Source of the DNA: Ilumatobacter sp. | GTDB lineage: Bacteria; Actinomycetota; Acidimicrobiia; Acidimicrobiales; Ilumatobacteraceae | Length of the DNA stretch: 6,935 bases | Direction: 5' to 3' | Assembly: GCA_029263275.1 (NCBI GenBank) | Contig: JAJCXU010000328.1 | Span: forward strand, 1 to 6,935 | Part shown: positions 1 to 6,934 of the stretch, piece after piece | How positions within the stretch are numbered: the stretch's first letter is position 1 | Layout: every line of letters starts with the position of its first letter | Translations under genes and position numbers: made by a program | Notes under the pieces: generated by a model | Told to the model about the DNA's origin: nothing | Database searches by the model: none | The model's input: only the letters and a program-made list of their open reading frames with translations

Positions 1-1
1 G

Positions 2-1840
2 CTCGACGACGCACACGAACTCGTCGTCGACGCCGTGCGCGATGGGTGTACGCAGCTGATCACGAATCCGGCCGCCGGGTTGCGAGTGCTCGTCTCATCA
101 CGGGCTGAGCTCGAATGGTCCGTGACGCGACTCGTCACGCTCGGACGACTCGATCGCATCGACGACTCCGCACTTGCCTTGCTCGGCGACGCTGGTACGG
201 CCGTGTTACAGCCCGAGATCGATGCCGGCTCGATCAGCGCCGATGATGCCAGTGTGATCGTCGAGCGTGTTGAAGGGTGGCCCGCGGGTCTCCGTCTGGC
301 GAAGCTCGCGATCGCGGGCGGCGGCAATCGAACGGACTTCGTCGAAGCAATTGCTGGCGATCAACCCACGATGGCGCGCTACTTGGCGAATGAGGTCTTC
401 GAGACCCGACCGATCGACGAGCAAGAGTTCTTGCTGGCCACCAGCGTGCTCGGCACGTTGACCCCGGAAGCCTGCGATGCAGTCACCGATCGCAGCGACA
501 GCCTCGGTGTGCTCCACCGGTTGGTGAACGACCACGTGTTCACCACGATCTGCGACCCGGCCTGGCCGGCGTTCACGTACCACCGGCTCCTGGGCGAGTT
601 CCTGCAGGCCAGGCTGGCGCAACGCGGCACGGACGCGGTGACCGCGGTGCACCAGCGCGCACTCGATCACGCGATCGCGGTCGACGACACCGGCGGCGTG
701 GTTCGGCACGCAGTCGCGGCAGGACGAAGCGACGTGGCGATGGACCGACTCGGCGACGAATACATCACGATTGCGAACGATGGCCGTATCACCGAGTTGT
801 GGACGTGGGTGAGCATGATTGGACCCGAGCACGTGCTGGCGCACCCGGCGCTCTCGTCGACGCCGGCGTGGGCCAGCTTGAACCTGGGCAGGTTTGATGA
901 GATCGAGCCATGGCTCGAGTCGTTCGCGCTGCTCGATAGTCCGACGCCCCAGCACGTGGCCGAATTCGCCGTCCACGCCGCTGCGTTGAGGTGTCACCGG
1001 GATCGCCATCTCGGTCACCTGGGCTCGGCGATGGAACACGGGATCGAGCTCGTCGGCCTCCTGGCCGACGCGGGTGGTCCGATTGCGGAGGCCAATGCGC
1101 TCGCAGCTGCTGGGGCTGCACTGGGGCTGGCGGGCAGCACCGACCAGTCGGTCGAACTCCTCGAGCGTGCGATAGCTATTGGCTCGGAGATCGAGGAGCA
1201 CTCAGCGATCGTGATGGCACGTAGCTATCTGGCGGTCATCGCCGTTGATCGTGAGGCGGCTGACCGTCATGTCGATGGCGCTCTCGGTCTGGTCGACTCT
1301 CCGGAACTGGAGCGGTTTCACGTTCCAGCAGGAGCGTGGTTGGCGCGGGCCCGCGGGAGCATCGACGACGGCCGAGTGGCCGACGCGGCCGACGAGCTCG
1401 ATCATGCCCTCACGCTCGCACGAGTGGGTCGCGAACCGTTGCTCGAGATTCTCATCGCACTGCAGCAGGCTCGGCGCTGTCACCTGATCGGCGATGACGA
1501 ACAACGTCGCGCTGCGCTGCGTCTCGCCGAGTCGCTGCTCGAAGCATCATCCGGCACTGACTGGCTGAGCGAGCAATTGCAGCGCACCCGGGCCGCGACT
1601 CGGTTCGCCCCCATCGACGACGCGAACTTGCCGATCGGGGCCCGCGACATCTCTGAGCGAGAACTTGCGGTCCTTCGACTGCTCCCGCATGACCTGAGTC
1701 GCAAGCAGCTGGCGCGTCAGCTGTACGTCTCGGAGAACACGGTCAAGACACACCTCACTTCGATTCGCCACAAACTCGGTGTACGAGAGCGCGAGGCGCT
1801 GGTCGACCGTGCGCGCGAATTGGGACTCATCGACGGGTGA
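2..1840 (+). CDS. LuxR-family transcriptional regulator, MalT/LAL type (5' end outside window)
   Basis: Large ATP-dependent regulator of the LAL (MalT-like STAND ATPase) family. These proteins bind an inducer through a helical-repeat region and activate promoters through a C-terminal LuxR helix-turn-helix. The frame is open from base 2 and begins with LDDAHEL, a Walker B motif, so the P-loop half of the ATPase lies upstream of the window; the GTG at 35 is internal, not the start. In the 612 visible residues: Walker B (1-7), the LVSSR sensor strand soon after, a winged-helix region (about 124-205) with the typical YHRLLGEFLQARL (193-205), a long alanine-rich TPR-like helical region (about 210-540), and the DNA-binding domain (about 550-606) with VSENTVKTHL in the recognition helix followed by KLGV. 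The stop is TGA at 1838-1840. The family call is firm; the inducer and target genes cannot be read from sequence. The two plus-strand genes downstream are candidate targets by proximity only. Confidence 0.93.
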   Translation, partial: LDDAHELVVDAVRDGCTQLITNPAAGLRVLVSSRAELEWSVTRLVTLGRLDRIDDSALALLGDAGTAVLQPEIDAGSISADDASVIVERVEGWPAGLRLAKLAIAGGGNRTDFVEAIAGDQPTMARYLANEVFETRPIDEQEFLLATSVLGTLTPEACDAVTDRSDSLGVLHRLVNDHVFTTICDPAWPAFTYHRLLGEFLQARLAQRGTDAVTAVHQRALDHAIAVDDTGGVVRHAVAAGRSDVAMDRLGDEYITIANDGRITELWTWVSMIGPEHVLAHPALSSTPAWASLNLGRFDEIEPWLESFALLDSPTPQHVAEFAVHAAALRCHRDRHLGHLGSAMEHGIELVGLLADAGGPIAEANALAAAGAALGLAGSTDQSVELLERAIAIGSEIEEHSAIVMARSYLAVIAVDREAADRHVDGALGLVDSPELERFHVPAGAWLARARGSIDDGRVADAADELDHALTLARVGREPLLEILIALQQARRCHLIGDDEQRRAALRLAESLLEASSGTDWLSEQLQRTRAATRFAPIDDANLPIGARDISERELAVLRLLPHDLSRKQLARQLYVSENTVKTHLTSIRHKLGVREREALVDRARELGLIDG

Positions 1841-1894
1841 GTCATCGTGCCGGGCGATGCAGCGAACGTCATCGCGGCGCACGCTGATTGTCGT

Positions 1895-1913
1895 TCGCCG
1901 GATGGTCCGGCGA
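1895..1913 (+). promoter_or_regulatory. 8-bp perfect inverted repeat (hairpin) in the leader of the SRPBCC gene
   Basis: TCGCCGGA (1895-1902) and TCCGGCGA (1906-1913) are perfect reverse complements around a 3-base TGG loop. The element lies 54 bases after the regulator's stop codon and ends 7 bases before the GAAAGG ribosome-binding site of the next gene. There is no T-run after it, so it is not a classical intrinsic terminator. It could be a U-less terminator, an RNA hairpin affecting ribosome access, or a dyad operator. The inverted repeat is seen directly; its function is inference. Confidence 0.5.
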
Positions 1914-1920
1914 CACCGAC

Positions 1921-1926
1921 GAAAGG
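1921..1926 (+). promoter_or_regulatory. Ribosome-binding site deciding the SRPBCC start
   Basis: GAAAGG followed by GCATCCC places a purine-rich Shine-Dalgarno-like site 7 bases before the ATG at 1934. This is the main reason for preferring that ATG over the in-frame GTG at 1847. Confidence 0.6.
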
Positions 1927-1933
1927 GCATCCC

Positions 1934-2440
1934 ATGTCTCTCCAGATCACCAAGACGTTCAATATCGACACCGATCCCGACAGCCTCTTTGAGTTCCTCA
2001 CCACCGAGTTCGCAGATGTGGCGAGCTGGGGGAGCGGCATCACCTCATCCAAGGCAAATCCCGCGCATCAGTCGATTGCGGACGGTGTGCCGGGCGGACG
2101 GTTGTGCGAGGTTGCCGGGTTCGGACAGCTCGACGAACAGCTGGTTCGATACGAGCCGGAGTCCCGCACGTTTGCCTTCACCGTTGAAGCGGAGAAGCTG
2201 CCGAGCTTCGTGAGTGACATGAAGAACACGTGGTCGCTCCGTCCCGTCGGCCAGGCCACGGCCGTCACGATGAGCGTGACCGCCGACGTGAGCGGGCCGC
2301 TCGGCGCCATCATGAAGCCGATGATGCGTCGCAAGTTCGACAAGACGCTCGATGGGATCAGTGCGGATCTCACCACATTCGTCGAGAGCGGCAAGGTCTC
2401 GAACCGCAAGGCCAAGGAACTCGCCAAGGCCGGTCGCTGA
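1934..2440 (+). CDS. SRPBCC (START/Bet v1-like) superfamily protein
   Basis: A 168-residue protein with the outline of the polyketide cyclase/dehydrase-like SRPBCC fold, a helix-grip barrel with a hydrophobic ligand pocket. Visible signs are the opening strand with LQITKTFNID, the following helix DSLFEFLTTEF, a run of alternating strands through the middle (about residues 55-120), and a long C-terminal helix (about 125-155) containing MRRKFDKTLDGISADL. A short basic tail (KVSNRKAKELAKAGR) extends past the fold. No signal peptide or membrane segment is visible, so it is probably cytoplasmic. ATG 1934 fits both the fold boundary and the ribosome-binding site. A GTG at 1847 in the same frame would add 29 residues with no domain character, but it sits 6 bases after the regulator's stop, with GGTGA nearby, so translational coupling is a possible alternative. 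The superfamily covers ligand binding, cyclases and stress proteins, and the substrate is unknown. The gene probably shares a transcript with one or both neighbours. Confidence 0.82.
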   Translation: MSLQITKTFNIDTDPDSLFEFLTTEFADVASWGSGITSSKANPAHQSIADGVPGGRLCEVAGFGQLDEQLVRYEPESRTFAFTVEAEKLPSFVSDMKNTWSLRPVGQATAVTMSVTADVSGPLGAIMKPMMRRKFDKTLDGISADLTTFVESGKVSNRKAKELAKAGR

Positions 2441-2545
2441 ATCCGCCGACGCGTCCGTGGTCATCGATCAACGCTCGCGGGTGTATGCCGGTGATCGCCG
2501 ACGAGGCGCTGGCGGTTCGTCGTGCGGCGTGCGCGAGACTGCGGC

Positions 2546-4270
2546 ATGGCTTCCAAGACCGTCACCGCCGTCGTCTCGTCCGGCAAGATCAAGGGCAAGC
2601 TCACGTCGTCCGGTCGCATGGCCGACTTCCGCGGCATCCCGTTTGCGGCGCCACCGGTTGGAGTGCGTCGGTGGCAGCCGCCGGCGCCGGTCGAGTCCTG
2701 GCGGGGCACGCGTGATTGCACCAAGTTCGGGCCCTCCGCGTATCAGCGAGCCGCTGGGTTCGAGTTGTTCCTGCACACATTGTTCGACGGTCTCGGACTC
2801 GGTGCAGCGCGCAAGCGCACGTTGAAGACTGCCCTCAAAGTTGTCAAAGTCAAGCAGAGCGAAGACTGCCTGCAGCTCAATGTCCGCGCGCCTGCTCACG
2901 CCACTCGACTCGACCGCAAGCTGCCGGTCATGGTGTGGGTTCACGGTGGCGATCACACCGACGGCAGCGGTACCGAGCCGCAGTACAACAGTGACGCGCT
3001 GCCCGAGCGTGGCTGCGTGTTCGTCACGATCAACTACCGCCTCGGCATGTTCGGTTTCCTGGCTCACCCTGAGCTGGCTGCCGAGTCGCCCGACGGGGTG
3101 TCAGGCAACTACGGGCTCCTCGACCAGATCGCGGCCCTCGAGTGGGTGCGCGACAACATCGCCGTGTTCGGCGGTGACCCCGACAACGTCACCATCTTTG
3201 GTGAGTCGGCGGGTGGCGAAGCAGTCCTCAACCTGATGACGACGCCTCGCGCTCGCGGCCTGTTCCACCGTGCGATCGCACAGAGCCCAAGCGACAGCGG
3301 ACGCTGGTTGCACCTGCGCCGCCCCGCCCTCGACTTCCAGGCTGCCGAGGACGCCGGTGTCGAGTTCGCCAATGAGGTCGTCGGATCGGCGGGCGGGCAG
3401 CTTGCTCGCATGCGCGAGATGACCGCTGACCAACTGACCATGCACTATCAGCAGCTCCCGTTGCTCGGTCGCCACTTCTACCCGGCTGTCGATGGCGTGA
3501 TTCTTCCGACGACGCCGATGTCCGCGTTCAGTTCGCACCAGCAGGCATCGGTGCCGTTGATGATTGGGTACAACAGTGACGAGGCCACAGCCTTCGCCGA
3601 CTTCCTGCATCCGGCGGGCGGGGAGTTCTATCGCGACAACGGTCAGGATCCGGTTGAGCCGGTGCCAGTCGATGAGGCCCTGGCGGCGTTCGCTCGGTCG
3701 TATCCCTCGAGCGGGCACGTCGATCGCGTGATGGCTGCATACCCCGGGCTCGCGACGATGGACCGCACCGCCATTGCGCAGCACGGTGGCGACCACATGT
3801 TTGGGGTGCACGTCGATCATGCGGCACGTCAGCACGCCGCCGGCGGACACCCCGTGTTCCGCTACTACTTCACGGCGACTCCGCCGTCGAAGAAGCAAAC
3901 GGTCGGGGCATTTCACGCCGCGGAGATCTTCTATGTGTTCGACACGTCGTTCCCGATGATTCCTGTCGCGGAGGACGCTCACCTGACGATTGAGGACATG
4001 GGTGATCGATGGTTTGCGTTTGCCGCGACCGGCGTGCCCGACTCGCCCGGACGTGAGACGTGGCCGGCCTATGATCCTGGCAATCCTCGGCACATGGTGT
4101 TCGGCCGTCCGCGATCAGGCGTCGCAAACGTGCCGCCATCGCCGGGCATCGATCTGATGCGCGAGCGCATCGAATGGCTCACCGAGACGCTGTCTGCGCC
4201 CTTTGATGCTGGCAGCGGTGCAGCGACAAGCGACAGTGATGAACCCGAGCCAGAATCTGTCGACGCCTGA
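2546..4270 (+). CDS. Type B carboxylesterase (alpha/beta hydrolase)
   Basis: A serine hydrolase of the carboxylesterase type B/cholinesterase family, which cleaves carboxylic esters. All key parts are visible: EDCLQLNV (106-113), the family's second signature region; oxyanion-hole HGG (133-135); FGGDPDNVTIFGESAGG with nucleophile Ser221 in GESAG; Glu346 in GYNSDEAT as the acid; and His457 in GAFHAAEIFYVFD as the base. The early RGIPFAAPPVG stretch is also typical. At 574 residues it is slightly longer than many bacterial members, partly because of an acidic tail of about 20 residues (SDSDEPEPESVDA end). No signal peptide is seen, so it is probably intracellular. ATG 2546 was chosen because ASKTVTAVVSSGKIKG begins the fold; a GTG at 2522 would add eight residues. 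The upstream GAGA (2535-2538) is a weak ribosome-binding site. The gene lies 105 bases after the SRPBCC gene on the same strand. The substrate is unknown, and annotations such as para-nitrobenzyl esterase would be guesses. Confidence 0.93.
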   Translation: MASKTVTAVVSSGKIKGKLTSSGRMADFRGIPFAAPPVGVRRWQPPAPVESWRGTRDCTKFGPSAYQRAAGFELFLHTLFDGLGLGAARKRTLKTALKVVKVKQSEDCLQLNVRAPAHATRLDRKLPVMVWVHGGDHTDGSGTEPQYNSDALPERGCVFVTINYRLGMFGFLAHPELAAESPDGVSGNYGLLDQIAALEWVRDNIAVFGGDPDNVTIFGESAGGEAVLNLMTTPRARGLFHRAIAQSPSDSGRWLHLRRPALDFQAAEDAGVEFANEVVGSAGGQLARMREMTADQLTMHYQQLPLLGRHFYPAVDGVILPTTPMSAFSSHQQASVPLMIGYNSDEATAFADFLHPAGGEFYRDNGQDPVEPVPVDEALAAFARSYPSSGHVDRVMAAYPGLATMDRTAIAQHGGDHMFGVHVDHAARQHAAGGHPVFRYYFTATPPSKKQTVGAFHAAEIFYVFDTSFPMIPVAEDAHLTIEDMGDRWFAFAATGVPDSPGRETWPAYDPGNPRHMVFGRPRSGVANVPPSPGIDLMRERIEWLTETLSAPFDAGSGAATSDSDEPEPESVDA

Positions 4271-5572
4271 CTATGGGGTCTCGGCGCCGAAGCAGGCGCG
4301 AGCCGTTGTCGTGTCGAAGTCGACGAGGATCGCCTGCGTGGTGTCACCGTCGATGGTGGAGCCCGTGACTTCACCCTCGATCTGCTGACGGCCGCCTGCA
4401 TCGGTGATGGTTGCAGCTGGGTCGGTTGCGGAGAACAACGTGCTTGAATCGAAGGTGAGCTGCGCGGTGCCGTCTTCGTTGTCGACGATGCGAATGGTGC
4501 CGCCTTCGCTCAGGTAGCCGATGGCGCGGAACGGTGCGGTGGTTGCGCACATGTCGACGATTCCGTGGGTGTATCCGAACTCGGGTGCCGCTGGATCGCT
4601 GAGTCGCACGGTGTCGCACGGCCCGACCGCGAGGTCGCCCGGGTTCGCAGCAACTTCGAAGAAGCCATCGCCCTGGAAGGCGAGCATGCCGAACCCGCCA
4701 TCGCCGAAGTCCTCGTACTCGCCGGTGTCGATCCCGCCGCCGTTGTCGGAGAAGAGACCGAAGGCATTGCCTTCGTCGTTGCCCTCTTCGACGACGACAA
4801 CGGTGGAGTCATCGAAAGCAACGAAGCTCCGGAGGCCGTACCCGGGTGCCGGGTTGGACGTGCAGCCGCTGACGATGTCGAGGGCACGGCCCGCGACCAA
4901 GACCTGACCGGGTGCAGCGGGTGTGATGCCTGCCGGCGCAACGGTGGTCGGTGCTGCCGTGGTGGGCGCGGCGGTGGTTGGTGCGACCGTCGTGGGCGGC
5001 GCGGTGGTCGGTGCGACCGTCGTCTCAGGCGCCAGCGTCGTCTCAGCCGCGATGGTGGTCTCGGTGACGATGGTGGTTTCCGTTGCGATCGTGGTATCGA
5101 CGATGGTGGTTTCGGTCGGGAGTGTGGTCTCGGGCACGATCGACGTGGTCGTCGAAACGTCGGTCGACACGGTGTCGTCACCACTGTCTCGGGCGATGAG
5201 GAAAATCACGAAGGCGGCGAGCACGCCGACGCCCAGGCCGATGGCCCCGGGCACGAGCCATGCTGGCCGTTCCGAGCCAGGGCCCATCGGGCCGCCCGGG
5301 CCACCAGGGCCCCCGCCCATCGGGGGTTGCGGGGGACGTGCCGGCGGCATCCCGCTGCCGGCGACGACACCGGCGGGCGCGGCTGGCGAGTTGAGCGGAC
5401 CGGGGGTGATCGGTTGGATGGCAGTCGGTTCAGGCAGACCGGGCGAGGGTGGCTGAGCGATCGTCGGGTCAGCGGCCGGGTCGTTGGCGAGCGGCGGCGC
5501 AGGCGGAACCGACGGTTGGTTTCCTGTGTTCGCCCAGAGGTCGGGCTCGTTGTCATTCCCGTGGTCGGTCAT
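4271..5572 (-). CDS. Single-pass membrane protein with Pro-rich cytoplasmic region, Thr-rich stalk and four-Cys outer domain (unknown function)
   Basis: I do not recognise the family. The 433 residues divide clearly. Residues 1-103 are Pro/Gly-rich and look disordered (PPAPP, GGPGGPMGPG). About 104-128 is one transmembrane helix (WLVPGAIGLGVGVLAAFVIF) followed by ARDSGDD. About 140-213 is a Thr/Pro/Ala/Glu stalk of TTVAP, ETT and TTAAP units. From about 221 to the end is a compact acidic domain, rich in Gly and Asp, with exactly four cysteines (237, 319, 342, 427). The likely topology is N-inside and C-outside, with the stalk spanning the cell wall, perhaps glycosylated, and the cysteines able to form two disulfides. 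ATG 5572 is preferred; an in-frame TTG at 5578 would add two residues. No strong ribosome-binding site is visible. The gene is 75 bases downstream of selO on the same strand, and its TAG stop touches the esterase stop. The architecture resembles actinobacterial surface proteins; a sensing or adhesive role is a guess. Confidence 0.85.
   Translation of the reverse strand: MTDHGNDNEPDLWANTGNQPSVPPAPPLANDPAADPTIAQPPSPGLPEPTAIQPITPGPLNSPAAPAGVVAGSGMPPARPPQPPMGGGPGGPGGPMGPGSERPAWLVPGAIGLGVGVLAAFVIFLIARDSGDDTVSTDVSTTTSIVPETTLPTETTIVDTTIATETTIVTETTIAAETTLAPETTVAPTTAPPTTVAPTTAAPTTAAPTTVAPAGITPAAPGQVLVAGRALDIVSGCTSNPAPGYGLRSFVAFDDSTVVVVEEGNDEGNAFGLFSDNGGGIDTGEYEDFGDGGFGMLAFQGDGFFEVAANPGDLAVGPCDTVRLSDPAAPEFGYTHGIVDMCATTAPFRAIGYLSEGGTIRIVDNEDGTAQLTFDSSTLFSATDPAATITDAGGRQQIEGEVTGSTIDGDTTQAILVDFDTTTARACFGAETP
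4934..5155 (-). repeat. Low-complexity Thr-rich stalk coding region
   Basis: About 74 codons encoding five- to six-residue units of the types ETTxx, PTTVA and PTTAA. On the DNA level this gives a strongly periodic G/T-rich plus strand. The membrane-proximal half uses Glu-containing units (ETTIV, ETTIA, ETTLA) and the distal half uses Pro/Ala-only units, so the stalk has two compositional zones. It is read as one open frame with no frameshift. Confidence 0.85.
4964..5023 (-). repeat. Imperfect 30-bp tandem duplication inside the stalk region
   Basis: Bases 4964-4993 and 4994-5023 align with 27 of 30 identities; the differences are at the sixth, seventh and sixteenth positions of the unit. The last 14 bases, GGTGCGACCGTCGT, are identical in both copies. 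Each copy encodes ten residues of the TTVAPTTAAP or TTVAPTTAPP type, so gain or loss of a copy keeps the frame. The flanking units on each side are related but more diverged. Confidence 0.75.
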
Positions 5573-5585
5573 ACACAAAGTGTGT
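5573..5585 (-). promoter_or_regulatory. Short inverted repeat directly upstream of the stalk-protein start
   Basis: ACACA (5573-5577) and TGTGT (5581-5585) are reverse complements around AAG, immediately upstream of the ATG at 5572. An overlapping TGTG-T-CACA (5581-5589) extends the dyad character. It may be an operator, or it may be chance at this length. No clear Shine-Dalgarno sequence is visible in the preceding 20 bases, so a leaderless transcript is possible. Confidence 0.25.
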
Positions 5586-5647
5586 CACAGGATCCGGGGC
5601 GGGCTCTGGCGACCCGACGCGTGATCAGAGCGCGTGCGGGGGCGTGG

Positions 5648-6934
5648 TCAGGACGAGCAGGACAGCATCGAGCAGCCGACGCGTTCGCGTGCCCAGTCCG
5701 GGCGAAGCGTCGCGTACTCGGCGCGTCCTGGTTGCTCGTCGTACGGATGACGCAGCAGGTCGAGCAGCTCGTCGATCATGTCGAAGGAGCCGGCGTCTGC
5801 TTTGTCGATCGCCAACTGAGCGAGGTAGTTGCGCAGGACGTACTTCGGGTTGACGGCGTGCATCGAAGTGCGACGTTCGGCGGAGGTCTGATCGGCGGTT
5901 GCGCTGAGCGCGAGGTATCGGCGGAACCAGTCGGCGGTGCGCGTCAGCACGTCGCCGGTCAGTTCAGCGGGTGTGTAGTAGGCGACGTGCAACGGCTGCA
6001 GTAGCTCGGTGTCGTTGGCCGTGGTCTCGATCTGCGCCACGTCGATGTCGCCGAGCGTGCGGAAGAAGATGGTCATGTCGGTCTCGACGAGCGGCAGGAT
6101 CTCGAGCAGGTCGTTCCCCAGTGCCCGACGCGTGTCGAGGTCGATGCTCGGATCGGTGAGCCCGAGCTTTGCGTCGAGCGCGGCATCCCACGCGGAACTG
6201 AAGCGAGCTGGGTAGTCGTCGACGACGGCTTGGAGCGGAGCAACATCGTCGACGAGCGATGCGATGGCGCCGCCGAGCCTGCTGAGGTTCCACTGCGCGA
6301 CTTCAGGCTGGTTGCCGTAGCGGTAGCGCTTGCCGCCGGCGTCGGTGGTGTTCGGGGTCCAACCCGGGTCGAAGTCTTCGAGCCACCCGTAGGGGCCGTA
6401 GTCGATGGTGAGGCCGAGGACGGACAGGTTGTCGGTGTTCATCACGCCGTGCACGAACCCCACGCGCATCCAGTCGACCATCAAGTCCGCCGTGCGTTCC
6501 ATCACCTCCCGAAACCACGCAGAGATGACCTCCTCAGTCACAGCGGTGCCGGGTACATCTGTGACTGGCGCGAGGAGATGGGGGAAGTGGCGGCAGATCG
6601 TGTGCTCGACCAGGCCGCGAAGGAGTTCGATCTCGCCGCGTGATGCGGGCAGCTCAAAGTGTCCGAAACGGACGAAGCTCGGGGCCACCCGGCAGACGAC
6701 CGCTCCTTGTTCCGGCGCCGGGTGCCCGTCGTAGAGCATGTCGCGCACGACCTCATCACCGGTGAGCGCGAGGCTCAGCGCCCGGGTGGTCGGGACGCCG
6801 AGGTGGTGCATGGCCTCGCTGCACAGAAACTCGCGAATCGAGCTGCGGAGTACGGCTCGGCCGTCGGCGCCACGTGAGTAGGGAGTGGGGCCCGCACCCT
6901 TCAGTTGGAGGACCTGATGGGCGCCGCTCGGTGT
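5648..6934 (-). CDS. selO: SelO family protein adenylyltransferase (YdiU/UPF0061; 5' end outside window)
   Basis: A pseudokinase-fold enzyme that transfers AMP from ATP to Ser, Thr or Tyr of target proteins (AMPylation), linked to redox stress in studied members. The frame is open to the right edge, so the ATG at 6811 is internal; 428 residues are visible and, against a usual length near 480, roughly 50-60 N-terminal residues are missing. Visible blocks are [20 protein letters not shown] (10-29) with the conserved Lys12, SSIREFL (31-37), RFGHFE (89-94), the metal-binding HGVMNTDN (162-169), [16 protein letters not shown] with Asp178 of the DFG-like motif, [14 protein letters not shown], and [13 protein letters not shown] near the C-terminus. 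The end, GCSMLSCSS, keeps the family's C-terminal Cys-Ser-Ser, where the human protein has selenocysteine; here it is an ordinary TGC cysteine followed by a TGA stop at 5648-5650. The activation loop has WTPNTTD where E. coli has a cysteine. All key catalytic residues in view are present. Confidence 0.95.
   Translation of the reverse strand, partial: TPSGAHQVLQLKGAGPTPYSRGADGRAVLRSSIREFLCSEAMHHLGVPTTRALSLALTGDEVVRDMLYDGHPAPEQGAVVCRVAPSFVRFGHFELPASRGEIELLRGLVEHTICRHFPHLLAPVTDVPGTAVTEEVISAWFREVMERTADLMVDWMRVGFVHGVMNTDNLSVLGLTIDYGPYGWLEDFDPGWTPNTTDAGGKRYRYGNQPEVAQWNLSRLGGAIASLVDDVAPLQAVVDDYPARFSSAWDAALDAKLGLTDPSIDLDTRRALGNDLLEILPLVETDMTIFFRTLGDIDVAQIETTANDTELLQPLHVAYYTPAELTGDVLTRTADWFRRYLALSATADQTSAERRTSMHAVNPKYVLRNYLAQLAIDKADAGSFDMIDELLDLLRHPYDEQPGRAEYATLRPDWARERVGCSMLSCSS

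Noticed and set aside
206..1201. Minus-strand open frame of 331 codons opposite the LuxR regulator
   Set aside because: High-G+C antisense shadow: Arg/Val/His-rich with no motifs, while the plus strand encodes recognisable MalT-type blocks over the same bases.
2..1840. Regulator as a truncated gene lacking its P-loop
   Set aside because: The frame is open to the window edge and starts inside the Walker B motif, so the missing part is explained by the window boundary.
3101..4093. Minus-strand open frame of 330 codons opposite the esterase
   Set aside because: Arg-rich shadow with no motifs; the plus strand carries the full catalytic set of a carboxylesterase.
4281..4290. 10-bp palindrome TCGGCGCCGA close to the convergent stop codons, as a possible bidirectional terminator
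   Set aside because: It has no real loop, so the usable stem is about three pairs, there is no T-run on either side, and it lies within coding sequence of the stalk protein.
4934..5155. Periodic repeats as a CRISPR-like or regulatory array
   Set aside because: The periodicity follows codons of a Thr/Pro-rich stalk, with no unique spacers between repeats.
5617..5635. ACGCG...CGCGT inverted repeat between selO and the stalk gene, as a selO terminator
   Set aside because: Only five pairs around a nine-base loop, no T-run, and such GC-rich matches are expected by chance in this base composition.
5648..5656. Possible selenocysteine codon at the end of selO
   Set aside because: The cysteine three residues from the end is encoded by TGC and the only TGA is the terminal stop after Ser-Ser, so nothing suggests recoding.
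4565..6004. Long plus-strand open frame of 479 codons, antisense to the stalk protein and the end of selO
   Set aside because: Its product is mostly Arg/Gly-rich low complexity generated by the reverse strand of the Thr/Pro repeats, it spans two well-supported minus-strand genes, and it shows no domain.
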